Shown here piece by piece: positions 15,361 through 21,256 of a stretch of 21,256 bases of DNA. A model generated the notes under the pieces. The model was not told the DNA's origin, did not search any database, and saw only the letters and a list, made by a program, of their open reading frames with translations. Positions within the stretch are counted from its first letter, which is position 1. Every line of letters starts with the position of its first letter. A program made the position numbers and the translations under genes. Source of the DNA: Burkholderiales bacterium (GTDB taxonomy: Bacteria; Pseudomonadota; Gammaproteobacteria; Burkholderiales; Usitatibacteraceae); NCBI GenBank assembly GCA_014378085.1, contig JACMOJ010000091.1, positions 1 through 21,256 of the forward strand. The letters run 5' to 3'.

Positions 15361-16200
15361 TTACTTCTTAGCGTTGGCAGAAGCAAGCAATACCGAGTGC
15401 ACGTCTGAACCAAACGAGCGGATGTGATCCATGCTGGTTTTGTTTTTACGCACGATGAAGTTATAACCCAACACTGCGGGCACCGCGACAGCCAAACCGA
15501 TGGCGGTCATGATTAGCGCTTCGCCGACGGGGCCGGCAACTTTATCGATAGATGCTTGGCCAGTGATACCAATCTTGACGAGCGCGTTATAGATGCCCCA
15601 AACCGTACCGAACAAGCCCACGAATGGTGCGGTGGAACCGACGGTTGCCAAGAATGCGAGGCCATCACCCATGCGGCTTTGCACGTTGTCGATCGCGCGA
15701 CTAATGCCCATCGTGATCCACTCCGACAGGTCAATTTGGCCTAATAGCCCGGTATGTTTTTGCGTCGCCTCAAGCCCCTTTTCGGCAATAAATCGGAATG
15801 GACTATCCGCCTTCAATGTTTCAGCCCCCGCCCGTACCGAGCCGGCAGACCAAAATGTTGCTTCGGCTTCCTTCGCCTGCTTAGTGATCTTGCTCCCTTC
15901 ATAGAGCTTGGTAAACATGATGTACCAGCTACCGATCGACATAATGGCCATGATCACTAGCGTGGTCTTGGCAACGGCATCGCCGTGCTCAAGGAGCGCG
16001 GCAAAACCAAATGGATTTTCTTCTGCAGCCGTTTTCGGCTTGGCGGCGGCTGGTGCGGCTGGTGCGGCTGGTGCGGAATCTGCCGCCTTTGGGGCCTCTG
16101 CAGCAGGGGTGGCTGGAGCCTGTGCGTAACTTTCAACACTTGCGCCAACAAAACCAATAAGCGCAGCGCAGACCATCAATCGAGCAAAAATCATGTGCAT
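15361..16200 (-). CDS. exbB: MotA/TolQ/ExbB proton channel family protein
   Basis: A 279-residue ExbB with an N-terminal extension. Residues 1-27 form a signal-like hydrophobic segment ending SYAQA, followed by an Ala/Pro-rich linker (about 28-60, APAAPAAPAAAKPK). Three membrane helices follow: about 76-96 (TTLVIMAIMSIGSWYIMF), about 185-205 (GLAFLATVGSTAPFVGLFGTVWGIYNAL) and about 230-250 (ALIMTAIGLAVAVPAVLGYN). GSTAPFVGLFGTVWGI is the MotA/ExbB signature. ExbB forms the pentamer around ExbD that drives TonB. GGAGAT lies just before ATG 16200. It is the first gene of a four-gene operon with exbD, exbD and tonB. Confidence 0.95.
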   Translation of the reverse strand: MHMIFARLMVCAALIGFVGASVESYAQAPATPAAEAPKAADSAPAAPAAPAAAKPKTAAEENPFGFAALLEHGDAVAKTTLVIMAIMSIGSWYIMFTKLYEGSKITKQAKEAEATFWSAGSVRAGAETLKADSPFRFIAEKGLEATQKHTGLLGQIDLSEWITMGISRAIDNVQSRMGDGLAFLATVGSTAPFVGLFGTVWGIYNALVKIGITGQASIDKVAGPVGEALIMTAIGLAVAVPAVLGYNFIVRKNKTSMDHIRSFGSDVHSVLLASANAKK

Positions 16201-17031
16201 GGAATCTCCAGTTTAGCCGTACCTGTGCGGCTACAAGCGATAGAACAAAGAATTAACGAGAATGGCCGACGAGGCCGACCTTTTGAAACCAGAAAACATT
16301 TTAGACTAAACAACCCACAATTTGCCAGTCAACATCACTTTGCCAACCTTGGCATCCTGACTTTACTGCGACAAACCAATTGCGAGCAGTGATGCACGGT
16401 GAGACAACCGCGTAAATTAGACCAAGCTACCAAAGTCATCTGTACGCGAACAGACAAATACCGCAATTTGATTTGAGTGACCGCGTTTTGGTGTTGACAG
16501 CTGCAGGCAGCCGCAAGTGCGCAACCAGCAGCCCTCCCGCAGCCAAGTTCAACGAGTAAAGTCAGCATTGAGTCGGCCATCGTCTAACAAAATTGATTCG
16601 ATTTATTCCGAACAAATTACCATCAACCACGGCTGTCGCCCTATTGTTCCGGCGCATTCAATTGTTTTAGAAAAGCAAATATTGCGCCAGAAGGCGCCGT
16701 GGAAATCACTCGAACATTGGCGCCCCAAAATCCCTTGCTGCCTGCCATCCGAGCACAACGCCATCGCGAGGTAAATGGCGGCTTGAGAGAGGCCCGCATC
16801 AATTTGCTTGCAGTCGCTGATCGCTGCTCGCAACTTGCCGTTCGCAACTTGCACCTCGCAGCTCGGCCGACGCGAGTTCGCACGCTTAAGTCTCGTAGGC
16901 CGATTGGCTGCTCGCCTCGATTGCACTAAAGCGGACCGAAACTCAGCTTGTTTGCACGCCTTCGGCTCAGCCCACGTTAATATTGTGGCTTCCTTCCTAT
17001 CGCCGCGTAGCTCCTCGGCAGTGTTGATATC
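16201..17031. other. 831-bp non-coding gap between exbB and the hydroxylase pair
   Basis: The two flanking genes point away from each other, so both promoters should lie here. I see no convincing coding frame. A TTGACT (complement of 16327-16332) could be a -35 for exbB but lacks a good -10 at 16-18 bases. A TAATAT (16978-16983) could be a -10 for the hydroxylase, with TTGCAC 20 bases upstream, a poor spacing. Bases 16829-16852 hold two copies of CGCAACTTGC 14 bases apart. No Fur-box-like palindrome was recognised. Transcripts such as a small RNA cannot be excluded. Confidence 0.5.
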
Positions 17032-18228
17032 GTGGATGTACCCAAACCGTTGTTGAATCCTAAAGCCATCGCCCAAGCGGGCTTCGAGGCCTTACGCCAA
17101 GCGAGACCCGATGCGGCGCTGCGGCATTTCGATCAGTTGGCCGCCGCCGGTTTCGCCGACGAGTCCGTTTTTTTCGCGATGGCTATTGCCCATCAGAGGC
17201 TAAAAAACTTTGACAGCGCGGTGAATGCGATTGATCAGGCATTGTCGCGCGCAGGCGGGAACTTCCAAATGTTGTTGCTGAAGGCGGACATCCATGCCGA
17301 ACAAGGCGCTCATCGTGAGGCATCGGGATGTTATTTGGCGGCAGTTCGCTCGGTGTCGGCCGATGAGGTGCTTTCGCCAGCGCTCGCGGCCGAGTTTGAA
17401 CGGGCAAAACGCGGTTGCGACGCTTATGCGAATGAGTTGGAGGTCAGCATTCGGCACAGATTGACGGAACAAAATACTGAGGCTTGGCAGTCTTGCCCGC
17501 GTGTCGCAGATGCCGTGGATATTTTGTTTGGCCGCCAGAAGGCCTACACCCAGCAACCAAAGTACCTTCATTTTCCCGGCTTAGCGCCAATCCCGTTTTT
17601 TGATCCGAATGCGTTTTCTTGGGTGGCGGAGTTGCAGTCTCATACCGAGACTATCCGGGCGGAATTGGAAGAAGAGATGCGCGACCACACCGCGTTTAAG
17701 CCTTATGTTGAGGGTAATCCAAATCGCCCCGACGTGAAGCAAGACATTCAGAACGGGATGCTTAACAATCCCGACTGGAGTGCGTTCTATCTTTGGAAAG
17801 CGGGCAAAGTTGTTGCGGAGAACGCGTCTCGGTGTCCGAACACCATGAGGGCAATGGAAGCCGTACCGCTTTCGCGTATCCCAAACCGATCCCCGTCGGT
17901 GCTGTTTTCACTGCTACGGCCCGGCGCCCATATCCCGCCGCACAACGGACTGATAAATACCCGGTTGATTGTCCACCTGCCGCTGATCGTGCCGGGACAA
18001 TGTCGCCTCCGGGTCGGCAACCAGACCCGCGAATGGGAGCAGGGCAAGGTTTGGCTGTTTGACGACACCATTGAGCATGAAGCGTGGAACGATTCGAAAC
18101 AGACCCGTGTGATCCTGCTGTTCGAAGTCAATCGGCCGGATATCAACGAGCAGGAGCATCAGCTTATCTCGAATGTCTTCGAGGCGCTTGATGCCCATTC
18201 GGGGCAGACTCCTGAATGGGAAATCTAG
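17032..18228 (+). CDS. TPR-containing aspartyl/asparaginyl beta-hydroxylase family protein (copy 1)
   Basis: A 398-residue protein: TPR-like helices over about residues 8-130 (ALRQARPDAALRHFDQLAAAGF, ALSRAGGNFQMLLLKADIHAEQG) and a C-terminal Asp_Arg_Hydrox domain (PF05118-like, about 215-375). That family uses Fe(II) and 2-oxoglutarate to hydroxylate aspartyl, asparaginyl or arginyl groups. Candidate iron ligands are His304 (IPPHNG) and His349 (DDTIEHEAWN), 45 apart as in the family, with Arg in TRVILLFEV for 2-oxoglutarate. There is no signal peptide, so cytosolic. GTG 17032 is the only plausible start after the in-frame TAG at 17008, and lacks a Shine-Dalgarno. The tandem neighbour is a paralogue. 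The substrate is unknown. Confidence 0.88.
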   Translation: MDVPKPLLNPKAIAQAGFEALRQARPDAALRHFDQLAAAGFADESVFFAMAIAHQRLKNFDSAVNAIDQALSRAGGNFQMLLLKADIHAEQGAHREASGCYLAAVRSVSADEVLSPALAAEFERAKRGCDAYANELEVSIRHRLTEQNTEAWQSCPRVADAVDILFGRQKAYTQQPKYLHFPGLAPIPFFDPNAFSWVAELQSHTETIRAELEEEMRDHTAFKPYVEGNPNRPDVKQDIQNGMLNNPDWSAFYLWKAGKVVAENASRCPNTMRAMEAVPLSRIPNRSPSVLFSLLRPGAHIPPHNGLINTRLIVHLPLIVPGQCRLRVGNQTREWEQGKVWLFDDTIEHEAWNDSKQTRVILLFEVNRPDINEQEHQLISNVFEALDAHSGQTPEWEI

Positions 18229-18231
18229 CGT

Positions 18232-18289
18232 TGTTCACCCAAACCATTGTCACACCTCCATTGTCACCAGCCCCCATTTTCACCAACCC
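18232..18289. repeat. Short imperfect tandem repeats between the two hydroxylase genes
   Basis: Three related units of 14-16 bases (CCATTGTCACACCT at 18244, CCATTGTCACCAGCCC at 18258, CCATTTTCACCAACCC at 18274) follow a weaker copy at 18232. The stretch is almost free of G and ends 21 bases before the second hydroxylase ATG. A regulatory or simple-sequence origin is possible. Confidence 0.6.
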
Positions 18290-18310
18290 CAATAACAACC
18301 GAAGAAAAAC

Positions 18311-19588
18311 ATGAGCAACGATATTGCAACCTTGGAAATACAAGCTGAAAAGGCTGCCGCTGCGGGACAACGCGAGGCGGCGTTTAAGGCATGGGAGCGG
18401 ATTCTGGACCTTGATCCGGGCCACATCGCGACGCTGACCAACTTGGGCCGGTTCTCATTACGTAGCGGCGACCTCGTTTACGCCAAACGTGCTTTCCAAC
18501 GTGTGATTGATTTAGATGGTCGCGATTCGCAACAGTGGGTGAATCTAGCACTCGCCTGCAAAGGCCTAAAGGATGAGGCGGGCGAGGAGGCCGCGATCAA
18601 AGGCGCATTGACGGCCGACCCGATGGATCTACTCGCGCTTCTCATGCGCGGCACGTTATTTGAACAGCAGGGCAAAAAGTACAAGGCGGCTGCGGCGTTT
18701 GGCGCGGCTGTGGCAGTGTCACCACCGGCCGACCGGCTACATCCGGATTTGCTGCCCGCCGTCCAGTATGCGTTTCAGTTCAAACGCGAATTTGATGCCG
18801 AATTTGGCGCATTCTTGGACAGCTATCTCGCCCCGCATTTGGGCAATCACGATGGTGAGAATCTCAAGCGTTTCCGTGATTCGGTCGACATCATGGTGGG
18901 ACGTAAACGGCGTTTTGATTCCCTGTCGATGATGCACCACTATCCTGGGTTGGCGCCAATCGAGTTCTTTGAGCGCAGCGATTTTCCCTGGCTGAATGCC
19001 TTTGAGGCTTCGACTGATGTCATACGTGACGAGTTCTTAAAGGTATTGGCGGACGAAAAAGGATTTGTTCCGTACATCACCTATCCGGATGACGTGCCGC
19101 TCAATCAATGGGCGCAACTCAATAACTCACCCGACTGGAGCGCCTACCATTTGACGAAACAAGGGAGGCGCATCGATGCCCACGCACAACAGTGTCCGGC
19201 GACGATGCAACTGCTGGAGACGGCGCCCCAACCGAACCAGCCGGGTCGCACACCCGCCGCGATGTTTTCGCTGCTTAAGGCCAAAACATCGATTCCACCG
19301 CATACCGGCGTATCCAATGTACGGCTGGTCACCCACGTGCCCCTAATCGTGCCGCCGGGATGTGGCTTTCGGGTCGGCAACGAAACCCGGGAATGGGTGC
19401 CCGGCAAGGCATGGGTATTTGATGACACGATTGAACACGAAGCCTGGAACGGCAGCGACCAACTGCGTGTAGTGTTGATTTTTGACATCTGGCATCCGGA
19501 TTTGAGTAAGGCGGAACGCAACATGATTACGGCCTTGGCCGGCGCGGTAACCGCCTTCACCGGCGAGGTCGGCGGCTACGACGCCTGA
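18311..19588 (+). CDS. TPR-containing aspartyl/asparaginyl beta-hydroxylase family protein (copy 2)
   Basis: A 425-residue paralogue of the preceding gene with a fuller TPR array. Repeats at about residues 7-40, 41-74 and 75-108 end in DLDPGH, DLDGRD and TADPMD and show typical TPR helix pairs (AFKAWERILDLDPGHIATLTNLGRF), plus a fourth weaker unit. The C-terminal hydroxylase domain (about 240-400) keeps His331 (IPPHTG) and His376 (DDTIEHEAWN), and Arg in LRVVLIFDI. The linker motif YPGLAPIEFF is shared with copy 1 (FPGLAPIPFF). Only 82 bases separate the genes, so co-transcription is likely. ATG 18311 has only a weak AAGAAA upstream. It ends before a bidirectional terminator. Confidence 0.9.
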   Translation: MSNDIATLEIQAEKAAAAGQREAAFKAWERILDLDPGHIATLTNLGRFSLRSGDLVYAKRAFQRVIDLDGRDSQQWVNLALACKGLKDEAGEEAAIKGALTADPMDLLALLMRGTLFEQQGKKYKAAAAFGAAVAVSPPADRLHPDLLPAVQYAFQFKREFDAEFGAFLDSYLAPHLGNHDGENLKRFRDSVDIMVGRKRRFDSLSMMHHYPGLAPIEFFERSDFPWLNAFEASTDVIRDEFLKVLADEKGFVPYITYPDDVPLNQWAQLNNSPDWSAYHLTKQGRRIDAHAQQCPATMQLLETAPQPNQPGRTPAAMFSLLKAKTSIPPHTGVSNVRLVTHVPLIVPPGCGFRVGNETREWVPGKAWVFDDTIEHEAWNGSDQLRVVLIFDIWHPDLSKAERNMITALAGAVTAFTGEVGGYDA

Positions 19589-19670
19589 CGTGAGGTCGCG
19601 CCTTCTGCGCGCGGCTTCTCGTGTCTGGCGTTGGACGTATTAGTGGGCTGCTAAACGGTGACCCAAAAAC

Positions 19671-19702
19671 AAAAACGGCGAGCCGAAGCTCGCCGTTTTT
19701 TT
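19671..19702. terminator. Bidirectional rho-independent terminator
   Basis: A 9-bp core stem (19675-19683 with 19688-19696, ACGGCGAGC) and a CGAA tetraloop are flanked by five A residues on the left and seven T residues on the right, which extend the stem. It lies between the stop of the hydroxylase (+) and the stop of the receptor (-), so it can terminate both transcripts. Confidence 0.92.
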
Positions 19703-19716
19703 GTTGCTGACTTAAT

Positions 19717-21256
19717 TTAGAACTTAACGGTTGCGTTGAAGAACACGCGGCGGCCAAGTGCGTCATAGACCTGCGGATAGGTGTTGCCGTTACCAAAGCC
19801 TGCGCCAACCAAACCACTAAGTGGCGGGTCTTTGTCGAGCACGTTGTTGATACCAGCGCGGAGCATGATTTTCTTCGTTACCGCATAGGAGGCCGCAATA
19901 TCAAAGTAGTTCCGCTCGGCCAAGGTGCGATCCGCTGGGGCAATTGTTGCATTCCGCAACTGCGGGCTGCTGCTGGTGCCTTCCTGATCAACCTTGTCAA
20001 TGTGACGCCATGTCAACGCGAGATCTAAGTTCCACGGGGTTTCCCACGTGGTACGGATCTTGTGACGCCACTCAGGCGAAGGCACGCCGCAGGTTGCGCC
20101 ATGCAGACCCTTACACTCAAACTCTCCCAAACCCGGAATCGGTTCTTGTTTGTTCGATTTCAAAAGTGTGCCGGTGAAGCCGAACTTCAGGTTGCCGTAA
20201 GCTGGCAATTTGTAGAAGTAATCGGCGCTGATGTCGTAGCCGGAAGTCGACAGACCCCCCAAGTTCTGGTTGACCGCTTGGATTTGGCCGGACGGGAGAG
20301 CCCACAACGTACCAAGACGGTCGCGGGTAATGAGGCCACAGAACGCGGCTGAACCCGATGTCAAACACTGGTTCAGGATGGTTCCAGGAGGGGCATTGCC
20401 GATCACCTTCTTGACCTTGATATCGAAATAGTCAACCGAGGCCGTAAAGTTGCGACCTACGGTAAACACGATGCCGGCGGTCGAGCTCTTGGCTTCTTCA
20501 GGCTTCAGGTTAGGGTTGCCGCCGAACAACGCATTGTATTGGCCAGCTGGGCTATCCAAAATCGCGGTGCCGTACTGTGCGGCGGTGACGCCGGTCAGTT
20601 GACACTGCGCGAGGGTTGAGCGACGTGATGGGCCGCACGGATCCGATGCCAAATCAAACAAACCTATCCCTTGCGCGGTAAATAAATCGATCACGTTACC
20701 GGCGCGAATGGCTTCTTGGTAGCTGGCGCGGGCACGAAGTTCCTTAACCGGAGACCACTCAGCGCCTACACCGAACGATGTCGTTTTTGGGCCATTGCTG
20801 TATTCAGAGCGACGCGCCGAGCCATTGAGGGCGAGTAGTTCAGCGAACTGCGCACCTTCAATCAGCGGGGCACGGAATTCGCCGTAGACCTCTTTGATGT
20901 TGAAACCGCCACCTAGACCGATAGTTGGACCACCCTGACCAGCCAAGTCGCCAGTAGTGAATGCGCTGTCGGTATTGAGGCTCAAGCGTTCCTGACGGTG
21001 CACAAGACCAAAGGCCACGCCAATACCGTTCTTCGCGGAAGGCATTTTCCAGCCGTATTCGCCAAGGTCAGCACTGATGGTTGCGCCTTGCACCTTTTGC
21101 TCGGTGTAGCCCTTTTGGAAACCCGGGGTCGAGAGGTACGAGATCGCGGCTTGGGATGGTCCACCGAGAGCCCAGATGTTGTACGGAACACACGGCGGGC
21201 CGGAACGGCAGACAATGGCACCAGACGCGTCACGTACCGCATCGAGTCCCAATGCC
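19717..21256 (-). CDS. TonB-dependent receptor, C-terminal beta-barrel part (5' end outside window)
   Basis: At least 513 codons of an outer-membrane TonB-dependent receptor. The frame is open to the right window edge, so the signal peptide, TonB box and plug lie outside. The sequence is beta-barrel-like: ELRARASYQEAIRAGNVIDLF, RNFTASVDYFDIKVKKVIG, NYFDIAASYAVTKKIMLRAGINNVLDKDPP, and the C-terminal NATVKF ends in Phe, the barrel-assembly signal. Paired cysteines occur in probable surface loops (CRSGPPC, CGPSRRSTLAQC, CLTSGSAAFC, CKGLHGATC). From memory, this cysteine-rich type is abundant in proteobacteria specialised for organic polymers rather than classic siderophores. The substrate is not determined. 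It should depend on the TonB complex encoded 3.5 kb away. Confidence 0.93.
   Translation of the reverse strand, partial: ALGLDAVRDASGAIVCRSGPPCVPYNIWALGGPSQAAISYLSTPGFQKGYTEQKVQGATISADLGEYGWKMPSAKNGIGVAFGLVHRQERLSLNTDSAFTTGDLAGQGGPTIGLGGGFNIKEVYGEFRAPLIEGAQFAELLALNGSARRSEYSNGPKTTSFGVGAEWSPVKELRARASYQEAIRAGNVIDLFTAQGIGLFDLASDPCGPSRRSTLAQCQLTGVTAAQYGTAILDSPAGQYNALFGGNPNLKPEEAKSSTAGIVFTVGRNFTASVDYFDIKVKKVIGNAPPGTILNQCLTSGSAAFCGLITRDRLGTLWALPSGQIQAVNQNLGGLSTSGYDISADYFYKLPAYGNLKFGFTGTLLKSNKQEPIPGLGEFECKGLHGATCGVPSPEWRHKIRTTWETPWNLDLALTWRHIDKVDQEGTSSSPQLRNATIAPADRTLAERNYFDIAASYAVTKKIMLRAGINNVLDKDPPLSGLVGAGFGNGNTYPQVYDALGRRVFFNATVKF

Noticed and set aside
16201..16400. Fur box or strong sigma70 promoter before exbB
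   Set aside because: No Fur-like palindrome was found, and the only -35-like hexamer (complement of 16327-16332) lacks a properly spaced -10.
16603..17076. Minus-strand ORF of 157 aa in the gap upstream of the hydroxylase pair
   Set aside because: No recognisable domain, low-complexity mixed composition, no ribosome binding site, and it overlaps the start of the hydroxylase gene.

Overview
The window reads as a chromosomal segment of a Gram-negative proteobacterium. It carries an ExbB/ExbD/TonB system, a TonB-dependent outer-membrane receptor and a DnaE1-type replicative polymerase. From memory, the DnaE N-terminus most resembles betaproteobacterial DnaE; this placement is inference and was not tested by a search. 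Coding density is high, base composition looks moderately GC-rich, and I saw no tRNA, rRNA, CRISPR array, intact insertion sequence or prophage gene.

Layout. (1) 1-1887: the 3' part of a multi-PAS sensor histidine kinase whose N-terminus lies outside the window. (2) 1984-3094: a type II toxin-antitoxin pair (Phd/YefM-like antitoxin, VapC-like PIN toxin) overlapping a RidA-superfamily gene. Its 4-nt stop/start overlaps and a good promoter with an inverted repeat suggest one three-gene operon. (3) 3120-7640: a small two-helix membrane protein, tadA, a wax ester synthase/diacylglycerol acyltransferase with a lysine-rich tail, and two alpha/beta hydrolases. (4) 7722-11267: dnaE. (5) 11268-11622: a non-coding gap holding a near-perfect 30-bp-stem hairpin inside a larger inverted-repeat-bounded segment. 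(6) 11623-13472, minus strand: cysC-thyA-folA. (7) 13671-16200, minus strand: exbB-exbD-exbD-tonB, ending in a strong terminator. (8) 16201-17031: a long non-coding gap. (9) 17032-19588: two tandem TPR plus aspartyl/asparaginyl beta-hydroxylase paralogues. (10) 19717-21256, minus strand: the C-terminal part of a TonB-dependent receptor, converging on the hydroxylases at a shared bidirectional terminator.

How the genes fit together. ThyA oxidises methylene-tetrahydrofolate to dihydrofolate and FolA regenerates tetrahydrofolate, a natural couple; CysC (APS kinase) is the odd partner. The acyltransferase and the adjacent lipase-like hydrolases suggest making and remobilising neutral lipid. The ExbB/ExbD/TonB complex would energise receptors such as the one at the right edge, and the hydroxylase pair lies between the two.

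The observations I consider most worth checking are the tandem TPR-hydroxylases in a TonB setting, the VapBC-Rid operon whose Rid protein lacks the family's key arginine and ends in an alanine tail, the pore-loop-like membrane protein, the inverted-repeat element after dnaE, and the possible leaderless promoter of cysC. None is proven to be a new system.
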